A DNA stretch of 64,000 bases from Microvirga arabica (GTDB lineage: Bacteria > Pseudomonadota > Alphaproteobacteria > Rhizobiales > Beijerinckiaceae): positions 32,773 through 96,772 of the forward strand of contig NZ_JAFBID010000016.1 of assembly GCF_016811235.1 (NCBI RefSeq), read 5' to 3'. The position numbers and the translations under genes were made by a program. Positions 40,421 to 48,789 of this stretch are shown piece after piece; position 1 is the stretch's first letter; every line of letters starts with the position of its first letter. Below the pieces are notes generated by a model, which ran no database searches, had not been told where the DNA came from, and saw nothing but the letters and a program-made list of their open reading frames with translations.

Positions 40421-41059
40421 ATGGTGACGCGCGTTTCCACTGTTGCGTTCGAAGGAATCGAGGCGCGGGCGGTCGATGTCCAGGTTCAGATTTCCCCCGG
40501 CGCGGTCGCTTCTACCATCGTCGCCCTGCCGGACAAGGCCGTGGCGGAATCCCGCGAGTGGGTCCGCTCGGCCCTGATCGCCTCGGGCCTCGCCCTTCCG
40601 GCCAAGCGCATCACTGTCAACCTCGCCCCGGCCGACCTGCCGAAGGAAGGCAGCCACTACGATCTTCCCATCGCCCTTGGGGTCGTGGGGGCCATCGGGG
40701 CCATTCCGGCGGATGCCTTGGGCGGCTTCACGGTGCTGGGCGAACTGGCGCTCGACGGCTCGATCACTGCGGTCGCGGGCGCCCTTCCTGCCGCCATGGC
40801 AGCCCATGAACGCGGGCATGGGCTGATCTGCCCCGCGGCCTGCGGCTCGGAGGCTGCGTGGGCTGGGAGCGACATCGAAATCCTGGCGCCGCGCTCCCTG
40901 ATCCAGCTCGCCAACCACTTCAAAGGCACCCAGGTGCTGGCGCGGCCGGAGCCTGCCATCATGCCGGCCTCCGGCATGATGCCGGATCTGAAGGACATCA
41001 AGGGACAGGAAAGCGCGAAGCGCACCCTCGAGATCGCGGCGGCCGGCGCCCATAACCTG
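40421..41059 (+). pseudogene. comM: comM/yifB Mg-chelatase-like AAA ATPase, 5' fragment
   Basis: First 213 codons of the YifB/ComM family, a cytoplasmic AAA+ ATPase linked to handling of incoming DNA during transformation. Starts MVTRVSTVAFEGIEARAVDVQVQI with GGGAGG upstream; the N-terminal Lon-S5-like domain (LPDKAVAESREWVRSALIASG, PADLPKEGSHYDLPIALGV) is intact to EIAAAGAHNL. Homology stops at 41059, just before Walker A; the frame runs 42 codons into foreign DNA and stops at 41185. It rejoins in frame with 52551-52770 and 57449-58128. No other lesion is visible in the fragment. Confidence 0.95.
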
Positions 41060-41107
41060 TTAAGGTTATGCTACATAAATCTGCGCGTTGAACGTTTGTT
41101 TTTGGCA

Positions 41108-42653
41108 GATTTCGTTGAAAAAGTCGGCATCCAGACGGGCTGGGACAGCGATGCAGCTTGCCTGATGAAGTTGGGTCTGAGGTGAGGTGTGCCTTTCAGA
41201 CTTTCTCAGGTTCCTTGGATCACCTGAGGCCCTGGTGAATGGGCCAGCTTGGCGAGCTTCCTCAGGTTCTGAGCCGTTGCCGCCAGCAGGAACTCATCCT
41301 GGGCCCCGCACGGACCTCTCAGCCGCAGACGTCCCATCTTGAGGATCCGCTTGAGATGCGCAAACAACATCTCGATGCGCTTGCGACCTTGGCGCGACCG
41401 CTCAAAGGCCGGCGTGCCCCTCAAGGAGCGCGCGACCTCCCGGGCATGTTCATAGATGCTGCGCGTGATCCTGCGGGCTGGCGTGTTGGGACAGCAGCGC
41501 TCTTTGAGATGGCACGGACCACAGACAAAGGTGCTGCCCAGGTAGAGCCTGTTCGTGCCTTCATTCACGATCCGGCCGCTGGTCGTCAGCGTCTTGCCCT
41601 CAGGGCAGGTGTAGGCATCCGCCTCAGGGTCATAGCTGAAGTCTGATCGCGAGAAGGTGCCATCCTGGCGCTCGGATTTGTCGATCACGGGAACATGCGG
41701 CTCGATCTTCTGCTCATCCACGAGCCAGTGCAGCATCTCGGCCGAGCCATAGGCGCTGTCCGCCGCCAGCCGCTCGGGCTTGAGGCCAAAGCGCTCAGCC
41801 GTGCGCTCCAGCATGGTGCGGGCAGCTCCCACCTCGGCCTGACGCACGGCCCGGGAGGCTTCCACGTCCACGATCACGGCTGCCTTGAGATCGATGAGGT
41901 AGTTGTCGGCATAGGCAAAGAACGCTGGGCCGCGCATGGCCCCGGTCCACTGGGCCGCCGGATCGGAGGGCGAGACGAACTTTGGCTTAACATCAGTGGC
42001 CGCACCCCAGGCGGCTTCGTCCAGCGTGGCGAGATACTCGCGCACAGCCCGCGGAGCATCCTGCGGGTGATCCTGCGCCTGCCAGTCGGATCCGGTCAGG
42101 GAGCGCTGCTTGTTGGCATCGGCATGGATCAGGCTGGCATCGACCGCAAAACCCTCGCCACCCACCAGCCCCTTGTCCAGGCAGCGCTGCACCACGGCCT
42201 CGAACAAGTGGCGGAACAGGTCACATTCACGAAAGCGGCCGTGCCGGTTCTTTGAGAAGGTGGAGTGATCCGGCACCTTGCCCTCCAGCCCGAGGCGGCA
42301 GAACCAGCGGTAAGCCAGGTTCAAATGGACTTCCTCGCACAGGCGTCGCTCGGAGCGAATGCCGAGGCAATAGCCGATCAACAGCATGCGGATCATCAGC
42401 TCGGGATCGATGGAGGGCCGTCCTATGGAACTGTAATAGCCGGCCAGATGCTGACGCAGCCCGGAGCAGTCGACGAAGCGGTCGATGCGCCGCAGCAGGT
42501 GATCGGACGGGACATGATCCTCGAGCCGGAAATCATAAAATAGGCTCTCCTGCATCACCAGACGCTCGCCCATCATGGCCCGATCCTCCGCTGAGAAGCC
42601 TCATCAGGGAATCACGATCCGCCGCCGATCACGAGGACTTTTTCAACGAAATC
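41108..42653 (-). mobile_element. IS1182-family insertion sequence
   Basis: 1546 bp bounded by perfect 18-bp inverted repeats, GATTTCGTTGAAAAAGTC at 41108-41125 and its complement at 42636-42653, with one transposase filling most of the length. It lies 48 bp inside the left edge of the comM island. No target duplication is evident (left flank TTGGCA, right flank GGCTAG). Confidence 0.9.
41206..42576 (-). CDS. IS1182-family transposase
   Basis: DDE transposase of 456 aa, complete. The N-terminal DUF772-like domain begins MGERLVMQESLFYDFRLEDH and contains SSIGRPSIDPELMIRMLLIGYCLGIRSER. The first catalytic Asp is in FAVDASLIHADANK, the second in AADSAYGSAEML. A Cys-rich insert follows (CGPCHLKERCC), and the C-terminal Glu region is GRKRIEMLFAHLKRILKMGRLRLRG. 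No frameshift, so possibly active. Confidence 0.93.
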   Translation of the reverse strand: MMGERLVMQESLFYDFRLEDHVPSDHLLRRIDRFVDCSGLRQHLAGYYSSIGRPSIDPELMIRMLLIGYCLGIRSERRLCEEVHLNLAYRWFCRLGLEGKVPDHSTFSKNRHGRFRECDLFRHLFEAVVQRCLDKGLVGGEGFAVDASLIHADANKQRSLTGSDWQAQDHPQDAPRAVREYLATLDEAAWGAATDVKPKFVSPSDPAAQWTGAMRGPAFFAYADNYLIDLKAAVIVDVEASRAVRQAEVGAARTMLERTAERFGLKPERLAADSAYGSAEMLHWLVDEQKIEPHVPVIDKSERQDGTFSRSDFSYDPEADAYTCPEGKTLTTSGRIVNEGTNRLYLGSTFVCGPCHLKERCCPNTPARRITRSIYEHAREVARSLRGTPAFERSRQGRKRIEMLFAHLKRILKMGRLRLRGPCGAQDEFLLAATAQNLRKLAKLAHSPGPQVIQGT

Positions 42654-42737
42654 GGCTAGAACCAGACGCGAGAGGAAGGTCAATCTTGTGCCAGAGTGAG
42701 ACATTCCTACAGAGCACAATAATTCAATGCCGCACTC

Positions 42738-42756
42738 ATAGAGGCGGCGCCTCTAT
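42738..42756. promoter_or_regulatory. Palindrome upstream of the 42862 gene
   Basis: Perfect 8-bp inverted repeat ATAGAGGC/GCCTCTAT with a 3-nt spacer GGC. It stands 105 nt before the TTG-started membrane-protein gene and could be an operator. No T-run, so not a terminator. Confidence 0.3.
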
Positions 42757-42861
42757 TCTGCAACGGGCTTCCCGGAGCTGATACGTTCAGGCTCACAAAA
42801 AAGCCGTCGATGTTTCGGATGGACCCCGCTCCGCATCGACCATCATGGAGGTACGAGATCC

Positions 42862-43293
42862 TTGAGCACCGGCATCGTCGCGACTGCAATCGTCCTGATT
42901 ATCGGCTACATTATCGTGTCGAGGATCGTCGGCTTGGCGTTCCGCCTCGCGGTTCCCCTGGCCTTGGTCGTGCTCCTGGGTGGAGCCGGCGTGGTCTCCG
43001 GCCTGATGCCGGAGCGCTCCGCTGACTCCTATGCGCCATATGGGGAGGCCCAGCATCGGCCTGCCGCGGATATCGGCGACCTGCGCCTGCGCGATGTCGC
43101 CGACATGGCGGTGGATGGGGTCCGCTCCGTGCTTCGGGGCAGCCTCGACCTCCTGAATGGCCTCTCGGACCCCGAACCGGGGCGGGAGCAGCGCTGGCCG
43201 GAGGAGCCCGAGCCTACCCGGCACCACAGGCCCTATGAGCCGCAGCCCGGCTTCACCGATGATCCGCGCCGAGACGAGCCTCGATCCCGATAG
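42862..43293 (+). CDS. Hypothetical membrane protein
   Basis: 143 aa with a TTG start; GGAGG lies 10 nt upstream. Residues 3-50 hold two closely spaced TM segments (IVATAIVLIIGYIIVSRIVG and LAVPLALVVLLGGAGVVSGL). The rest is hydrophilic, Pro/Arg/Glu-rich and probably unstructured (PEPGREQRWPEEPEPTRHHR). No family recognised. It converges with the mpg-type gene. Confidence 0.6.
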   Translation: MSTGIVATAIVLIIGYIIVSRIVGLAFRLAVPLALVVLLGGAGVVSGLMPERSADSYAPYGEAQHRPAADIGDLRLRDVADMAVDGVRSVLRGSLDLLNGLSDPEPGREQRWPEEPEPTRHHRPYEPQPGFTDDPRRDEPRSR

Positions 43294-43312
43294 TGATCGG
43301 GCCGGTACCCGG

Positions 43313-43885
43313 TCAGATCTTCCGACTGACGAAACGCGATCCTGCACGCGCAAAGCGCCAGAGCCTGTCGGTGGCGCGCGTGATCCCGATCCTCGGCCCT
43401 GCGGTCACCTGGATCGGCTCCTCCCGGGCGAAGACCTGGAAGGGCGCCTGGTCCAATGGCAGCCCGTTATGGGTGATCGTCACGCCTAAGGCCTGACAGA
43501 GCCGGCCGGGACCCGAGCAGAGAAGGCGAGGATCGTCGATTCCACGCCGCGCCATCATCGCCGCGTGCCCGATGATGGGCTCGAGGGCTCGGATCAGCAC
43601 GGCGCTCCCCGGCAGACAGACGACGTTCAGGCACCAGTGGATCCCGTAGGACCGGTACACGTAGGCATGCCCTGCCGGGCCGAAAATGGCTGCATTTCGG
43701 GCGGTTGGGCCGCCGAAGCTGTGCGAGGCCGGATCGTCGCCCGTGTAGGTCTCGGTTTCGACAATCACACCGCCGACTCCATCGACGAGCAGGGTTGCCC
43801 CGACAAGATCCTGGGCGACGGCGACGGCATCCCGGGCGAAGAACGCCGCCGACAGGATCTCGGACTTCGGCAGTGACTTCAGCAT
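43313..43885 (-). CDS. 3-methyladenine DNA glycosylase (Mpg/AAG family)
   Basis: Base-excision repair of alkylated purines. 190 aa. Family order is intact: FFARDAVAVAQDLVGATLLVDG, VETETYTGDDPASHSFGGPTARN (catalytic Glu in VETE), FGPAGHAYVYRSYGIHWCLNVVC, VLIRALEPI and LCSGPGRLCQALGVT. The ATG at 43885 gives a normal length. It starts 10 nt after the EcsC-type gene, so the two are probably one operon. Confidence 0.92.
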   Translation of the reverse strand: MLKSLPKSEILSAAFFARDAVAVAQDLVGATLLVDGVGGVIVETETYTGDDPASHSFGGPTARNAAIFGPAGHAYVYRSYGIHWCLNVVCLPGSAVLIRALEPIIGHAAMMARRGIDDPRLLCSGPGRLCQALGVTITHNGLPLDQAPFQVFAREEPIQVTAGPRIGITRATDRLWRFARAGSRFVSRKI

Positions 43886-43895
43886 GTGCACGGGC

Positions 43896-44756
43896 TCACA
43901 GGCCTTCCTGGGACCGGATCCGGTCATAGGCCCCGCGCACCGTCCCCTTGCCGTAGATCCGCTCCAGCCGGCGCACGGTGAAATGCCCGCGGGCCAGCGA
44001 CTGGAAGTGATTGACGAAAGCGGCGTTGATGGCCGCACCGCCGATCGCCCCGAGCACCGGCACCGCTTGAGCGGCGACCTTCTGCGACACGACCACGCCG
44101 AAGCGGGCTCCGATCTGGGCCAGCAGGCGCACGATGGTCGAGGTGCTCTCGTCAATGACGCCGCGCCCGGCCATCTGCTGGAGGGCGCGGGTGACGGACT
44201 TTGCCATGGCGGCTCGTACGGCGAAGTAGCCGGCCTCGTGCAGGTTGTCCGAACCTGTATGTCCGCCCAGGGCAAAGACCTGCAGGCAGGCCAGCGCCGT
44301 CTCCGGATCCTGGAGGTCCTCGCCCTCGCTCTGGGCGATGCGGGCGATCGACCGCAGCATGATCGCGGTCGAGACCGGAAGCTCCACCAGAACCGCCGAA
44401 ACGCCGAGCGCCCCGCCCATCGCGCCTGACAGGACCGCCAGCGCCTTGTGGACGCGGGTCTCAGGATCCCTGCCCTCCTTCGGGATCGTCTTCAGGGCGT
44501 AGCGCAGCGCGCGGGTCAGCGCCGCCTGCGTGGCTCTCGTGATGATGTCGGACGCCGCCTGGGGGAGCGCCTGCCCGAGCAGCTCGATCGGCCGGCCCGC
44601 CAGCGCCGACAGGCGCGCGACGTAGCTCGGCCCCTCGAGCGCGAGCACGGCCTGCCGCAAGGCCTCGCAGTCCTCGTCCGGGAGTGCGATCTCGGGTTGC
44701 GCTGCGCGGGTGGCCGTGGCCGGAAGGGGCTCCTGGCGGCGAAATTCCTGGCTCAT
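43896..44756 (-). CDS. EcsC family protein
   Basis: 286 aa. Matches the EcsC layout: an N-terminal helical region, a hydrophobic glycine-rich stretch KALAVLSGAMGGALGVSAVLVELPVSTAIMLRSIA (about 115-150), the EDLQDPETALACLQVFALG block, and a second hydrophobic segment VPVLGAIGGAAINAAFVNHFQS before RRLERIYGKGTVRGAY. Role unclear; EcsC-like proteins have been linked to ABC transport and surface functions in other bacteria. The start at 44756 (MSQEFRRQ) was chosen over a long upstream frame that shadows the extensin gene. Confidence 0.82.
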   Translation of the reverse strand: MSQEFRRQEPLPATATRAAQPEIALPDEDCEALRQAVLALEGPSYVARLSALAGRPIELLGQALPQAASDIITRATQAALTRALRYALKTIPKEGRDPETRVHKALAVLSGAMGGALGVSAVLVELPVSTAIMLRSIARIAQSEGEDLQDPETALACLQVFALGGHTGSDNLHEAGYFAVRAAMAKSVTRALQQMAGRGVIDESTSTIVRLLAQIGARFGVVVSQKVAAQAVPVLGAIGGAAINAAFVNHFQSLARGHFTVRRLERIYGKGTVRGAYDRIRSQEGL

Positions 44757-44846
44757 GCACCCTATGTGGGGATCCGAGGCCCGGTCGGACAGTCCGCAAC
44801 CCTTCAGCTCAGCTTGGCGTTGGTCTGCTGGGGACCGGAGGAGCCG

Positions 44847-45593
44847 ATGTTGACCAGATCCGCCGCGGTCGTCATTCCCCTGATGATGGCCACCGTCGCC
44901 GTGGCCCAGCCTGCGCCACCTCTGCCGCCTCCACGGCCGATTGAGACACCTGCTCCCGCGATACCACCTGCCCCACGGCCTCAGGCTCCACTGGCGCCGA
45001 CGGCGGAAGTGCCACCAGCGATCCCGGGAGCCGACGAATGCCTGGCCGGCCTGAAAGCGGCCGGGTTCGAGATCGAGCCTGCGGAGCCGCCCCAGGTCTC
45101 GAACGAGCTCTGCCGGATCGAGACGCCCGTGCGGCTCAAGGCCGTGCCGGTTCCGACAAAGCCCGAGACGGTTGTTCGCCTGGCCAATCAGCCGATCCTG
45201 GCCTGTCGGTTCGCCGGGCCGTTCGGCCACTGGATCGGCGATCTCGTGGCTCCGCTCGTCGCCGACATCAAGGGCAGCGAGTTGAAAGCTGTCCAGACCG
45301 GCCCCGGCTTTGAGTGCCGCAACCGGAACCGGGCGACCACGGGCAAGCTCTCGTCCCATGCGCAAGGGCTTGCGATCGACATCGCCGGCTTTGAGCTCGC
45401 CAACGGAGCGACCCTGCGGATCAAGCCTGAGCCCGACACTGCGCCGGATCCGGCGCTTGCCGCTCTCCGGACAGCGGCCTGCGGCTGGTTCACGACGATC
45501 CTCGGTCCGGGTTCGGACGAGGCGCATCACGATCACCTCCATGTCGATATCGAGCGACACGGATCCAGCGACCGTTATCGTATCTGCCAGTAG
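44847..45593 (+). CDS. Extensin-like family protein, exported
   Basis: 248 aa with GGAGGAG directly before the ATG. Signal peptide of about 20 residues (MLTRSAAVVIPLMMATVAVA), a Pro/Ala-rich linker to about 60, then the extensin-like C-terminal domain: CLAGLKAAGFEIEPA, CRNRNRATTGKLSSHAQGLAIDIAGF and DHLHVDIERHGSSDRYRICQ. The His/Asp pattern SHAQGLAIDI and HHDHLHVD resembles metal-dependent peptidases of the VanY/DacB type, so a wall-related role is possible. Convergent with the yghU-type gene. Confidence 0.85.
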   Translation: MLTRSAAVVIPLMMATVAVAQPAPPLPPPRPIETPAPAIPPAPRPQAPLAPTAEVPPAIPGADECLAGLKAAGFEIEPAEPPQVSNELCRIETPVRLKAVPVPTKPETVVRLANQPILACRFAGPFGHWIGDLVAPLVADIKGSELKAVQTGPGFECRNRNRATTGKLSSHAQGLAIDIAGFELANGATLRIKPEPDTAPDPALAALRTAACGWFTTILGPGSDEAHHDHLHVDIERHGSSDRYRICQ

Positions 45594-45597
45594 GCGA

Positions 45598-46479
45598 TCA
45601 TCCCTCCCGGGCGGCGACCTTATCCTGTGTCATGGTGTCGAAGTCCCTGGCATCATGGCGTTCGTGCAACTGCTCGGACGGCTCGCCTGAGGTGCGGTTC
45701 ACGATCCGCCCCCGTTTGACGGCGGGGCGGCGGCCGATCGCCTCGGCCCAGCGCCGGAGGTGCCGGTACTCCTGCATGGACAGGAACTCGGCAGCCTCGT
45801 ACAGCCGCCCCTGAACCAAGCCGCCGTACCACGGCCAGATCGCCATGTCGGCGATCGTGTACCTAGGCCCCGCCACATATTCGTTGTCCGCGAGCCGCCG
45901 GTCGAGCACGTCGAGCAGGCGCTTCGTCTCCATGGTGAACCGGTCGATCGCATACGCGATCTTCACCGGCGCATAGGCATAGAAGTGCCCGAAGCCTCCC
46001 CCCAGATAGGGCGCGCTTCCCATCTGCCAGAACAGCCAAGACAGGCATTCGGCACGCGAGCCGGCCTCTGTCGGGAGGAAAGCCCCGAACTTCTCCGCGA
46101 GGTAGAGCAGGATCGCGCCCGACTCGAAGACCCGGATCGGATCCGAACCAGAGCGGTCGACCAAGGCAGGAATCTTGGAGTTCGGGTTTGCCGCCACGAA
46201 GCCGCTGCCGAACTGGTCGCCCTCGCCGATCCTGATCAACCAAGCATCGTACTCCGCGCCGGAATGGCCCAGCGCCAGCAGTTCCTCCAGCAGGATGGTG
46301 ACCTTCTGGCCGTTGGGCGTGCCCAGCGAGTAGAGCTGCAACGGATGATGACCGACCGGCAGTTCCTTCTCGTGCGTGGCTCCGGCGGTCGGGCGGTTGA
46401 GGCTTGTGACGGGGCTCCCGCCGCTGCCCTTGTTCCAAGTCCAGACCTTCGGCGGCACGTAGTCAGATGAATCGGTCAT
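45598..46479 (-). CDS. yghU: Glutathione-dependent disulfide-bond oxidoreductase (YghU-type)
   Basis: GST-fold enzyme of 293 aa, very close in order to Escherichia coli YghU: VWTWNKG, RPTAGATHEKELPVGHHPLQ, YSLGTPNGQKVTILLEELLALG, AWLIRIGEGDQFGSGF, NPNSKIPALVD, RVFESGAILLYLAEKFG, GGGFGHFYAYAPVKI, RFTMETKRLLDVLDRRLA and PAVKRGRIVNRT. AGGAG lies 8 nt before the ATG at 46479. Acts with glutathione on disulfides or peroxides. Divergent from a DsbA-type gene. Confidence 0.93.
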   Translation of the reverse strand: MTDSSDYVPPKVWTWNKGSGGSPVTSLNRPTAGATHEKELPVGHHPLQLYSLGTPNGQKVTILLEELLALGHSGAEYDAWLIRIGEGDQFGSGFVAANPNSKIPALVDRSGSDPIRVFESGAILLYLAEKFGAFLPTEAGSRAECLSWLFWQMGSAPYLGGGFGHFYAYAPVKIAYAIDRFTMETKRLLDVLDRRLADNEYVAGPRYTIADMAIWPWYGGLVQGRLYEAAEFLSMQEYRHLRRWAEAIGRRPAVKRGRIVNRTSGEPSEQLHERHDARDFDTMTQDKVAAREG

Positions 46480-46739
46480 TCCTGCTGCTCCTGAAGCTAT
46501 GGGGCATTCATCTGGATCGACGAACCCCGCTGCCGGACGGTTGTAGCGCAAGATGAGGCCATGCGCCTTAATCGGTGAAGTTGCGAAGGGTCGAACTCAG
46601 ATCCGGTGATGAGTGCCGACGGCAAGGATCGCGTGAAATTGAACAGGCGCCTGAGGTTACTTGCCTCGACATCTTGAGACTGTGGTAAGCGGGTATTCAC
46701 GCGACCTCACAATACACACGAACGACAACGAGCGCTGCC

Positions 46740-47408
46740 ATGACCCAGCACCTGAAGATCGACTTTGTTTCCGACGTGGCCTGCCCGTGGTGCGTCATCG
46801 GCCTGCTGGGGCTCGAGCAGGCACTGGCGAGTACTGCTGATGCGGTGGAGGCGGACATCACCTTCCAACCGTTCGAACTCAATCCGAGCATGCCTGCAGC
46901 GGGACAGAACCTCGGGAAACATATCACAGAGAAGTACGACTCCACGGCGGAGCAGTCGGCCGCCAGCCGCGCGATGATCCGCGCGCGCGGAGCCGAGGTC
47001 GGCTTCACGTTCAACATGTCGGAGGAGAGCCGGATCTACAACACGTTCGATGCCCACCGTCTGCTGCACTGGGCCGGGACCATCGGGCGTCAGCAGGAAC
47101 TGAAGCACTCCCTGTTTAAGGCCAACTTCACGGATAGCGCGAACGTGTCGGATCACCGCGTGTTGGTGAATGCGGCCGTCGCGGCCGGACTCGACGGGGA
47201 TGTGGCCCGCGAGGTTCTGGCGTCGGGGCGCTATACCGAGGCGGTTCGCGATGCCGAACGGGAATGGATCTCCCGCGGCATTCGATCGGTCCCGGCCATC
47301 GTCATCAACGGGACGTGGTTGATCTCCGGCGGCCAACCCGCCACTGCCTTCGCGCAGGCGCTGCGCGGCATCGCCGCCGAGCTAGGACAAGCCTCGGCCG
47401 GCACCTGA
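46740..47408 (+). CDS. DsbA family oxidoreductase (FrnE/polyketide isomerase-like)
   Basis: 222 aa, thioredoxin fold without a signal peptide. Active site CPWC at residues 15-18 (FVSDVACPWCVIG), helical insertion from about 60 to 150 (FNMSEESRIYNTFDAHRLLHWA), and the conserved cis-Pro region SRGIRSVPAIVINGTWLISGGQP. Cytoplasmic thiol-disulfide chemistry is likely. Together with the neighbouring YghU-type gene it gives the island a redox theme. Confidence 0.9.
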   Translation: MTQHLKIDFVSDVACPWCVIGLLGLEQALASTADAVEADITFQPFELNPSMPAAGQNLGKHITEKYDSTAEQSAASRAMIRARGAEVGFTFNMSEESRIYNTFDAHRLLHWAGTIGRQQELKHSLFKANFTDSANVSDHRVLVNAAVAAGLDGDVAREVLASGRYTEAVRDAEREWISRGIRSVPAIVINGTWLISGGQPATAFAQALRGIAAELGQASAGT

Positions 47409-47471
47409 CCGTGGGTTGAATTCGGGCGGAGGCCGAGGGTTGGCACAGGCAGAACCTGACCCAAGCACCCG

Positions 47472-47849
47472 TTAGGCCGCCCGGAACAGTTCCGTCTGAC
47501 GCCAAGAGGTGGACGACCGCCGCTCTCGAGGCCTTGCCAGTGCGATCCGCTCTTCGAAGCGTGCTTGCGCCTCCTGAAGCAGGCGCCGTTTCCGCGCGTA
47601 TGGCTGCGTCGCCGCCGTCGCGTCCTGCACGATGGCAGCCGCGGCAGCGTAAAGATCGGCTGTTGCGGCATCCAGACCCGGATCGCGTTCGAACAAGGCA
47701 AGCAGGCTCGCCAAGTTCTTTCTCAGGAGCGTCTGCAGGTCGCCAAGGTAAGCCTGCTCTCCGCCGCCTTGTATGGCTTTCAAGGTCGGAGCAATCAGGT
47801 TGAGCTTCTCGTGGATGGCTTCGTTGAGGGTCTTCTCCGTCATGGGCAT
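47472..47849 (-). CDS. Hypothetical helical protein
   Basis: 125 aa (or 123 from the second ATG). GGAG stands 4 nt before the first ATG and 10 nt before the second. Almost entirely alpha-helical by composition (ATADLYAAAAAIVQDATAAT), without TM segments or recognised motifs; the C-terminus is Arg-rich. The 62 nt after the DsbA-type gene contain no obvious terminator. Confidence 0.55.
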   Translation of the reverse strand: MPMTEKTLNEAIHEKLNLIAPTLKAIQGGGEQAYLGDLQTLLRKNLASLLALFERDPGLDAATADLYAAAAAIVQDATAATQPYARKRRLLQEAQARFEERIALARPRERRSSTSWRQTELFRAA

Positions 47850-48312
47850 TCATCTCCAAATGAGGGGCCCACTCAGTCCCTGATTCACGCGCAGACAGGG
47901 TGCTCTTGCGAGGTTAACCGACCGTTTCGGTGGCGAGCCGCCCAGGATCGAAGGCTGTGTCTGCTCGGTGAATGCCCAGGGCCTCGGATCGAGCACGTCT
48001 GGGGACGGCAGCATTCCTGGGGCCATCAACGAACGCCGGGAGAATGCCGCCTAGCAGCGGTTGCTTGCCAATGCCCCATAACCAATCTGGCATGCAGCCC
48101 AACTTCGCAATCGTGGTCGAGGTTCGGGCTACCATGATGATTGTCGGTTTGACCGCACAATCGAAGATCGGTCCGAGCGTCTGTCCGACCTATGGAAATC
48201 GCATCTGGACGCGCTCCGGCTGCCGATGCCCCTTGATTTGTTCGGCTCGATCAAATGACTTGGCAGTTGGAGCGAATGCCTCGCGTACGACGACAAGAGC
48301 CAGAGCAACATC
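47850..48312. other. 463-bp intergenic region upstream of the Lrp-type gene
   Basis: No convincing gene. A hairpin with one bulge, outer GATTGT (48139-48144)/ACAATC (48157-48162) and inner CGGT/ACCG, lies about 150 nt before the Lrp start and could be a regulator site or leader structure. Short frames on the minus strand lack ribosome-binding sites and family features. Confidence 0.4.
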
Positions 48313-48756
48313 ATGACATCTCTCGACGAAACCGACCGCCAGATCCTCGCGACCCTGGCACGTTCCGGTCGCGAACCCTTGAAGCAACTGGCAAGAGCCG
48401 TCGGCTTGTCCCGCAGCACCTTGACGGCTCGTCTTCGGCGTCTGGAGCGGGAGGGATTCATTCAAGGCTATTGCGCCATCCTGTCCGACAGCGTCTCGCC
48501 GAGGCCAAACCAAGCCGTCCTGCTCGTGAAGCTCGAGAGGACGCCCGCCTACGGCGTCGTCGATGCCATCAGGCAGATCGACGAGGTCATCCAATGCCGG
48601 TCCGTGGCCGGCGACATCGACCTCGTCCTGGATGTTGCCGCCGACGCGGTCGAGACCCTCAACAGGGTCCGGGATCGGGTTTCGACCATGTCCGGGGTCG
48701 CCGACGTCCGCACCCACATGGTCCTGGCCACCAATTTCAGAACCGTATTCTCCTGA
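48313..48756 (+). CDS. Lrp/AsnC family transcriptional regulator
   Basis: 147 aa. N-terminal helix-turn-helix (LDETDRQILATLARSGREPLKQLARAVGLSRSTLTARLRRLEREG, residues 4-48) followed by the effector-binding RAM domain (VLLVKLERTPAYGVVDAI, CRSVAGDIDLVLDVAA, GVADVRTHMVLATNF). Such regulators often control amino-acid metabolism genes nearby; the convergent kinase/aminotransferase fusion is a plausible target (inference). The two stops are 33 nt apart. Confidence 0.92.
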   Translation: MTSLDETDRQILATLARSGREPLKQLARAVGLSRSTLTARLRRLEREGFIQGYCAILSDSVSPRPNQAVLLVKLERTPAYGVVDAIRQIDEVIQCRSVAGDIDLVLDVAADAVETLNRVRDRVSTMSGVADVRTHMVLATNFRTVFS

Positions 48757-48789
48757 GACACGGGCCCCCACCTCGTGACGTTGCCGCCC

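Noticed and set aside
41060..41185. Treating the 257-codon comM 5' frame as a complete gene
   Set aside because: The last 42 codons are foreign, with rare codons such as TTA and AGG, and homology stops just before Walker A.
41100..42660. Target duplication of the IS1182-family element
   Set aside because: Flanks TTGGCA and GGCTAG share no convincing repeat; the family varies in this respect.
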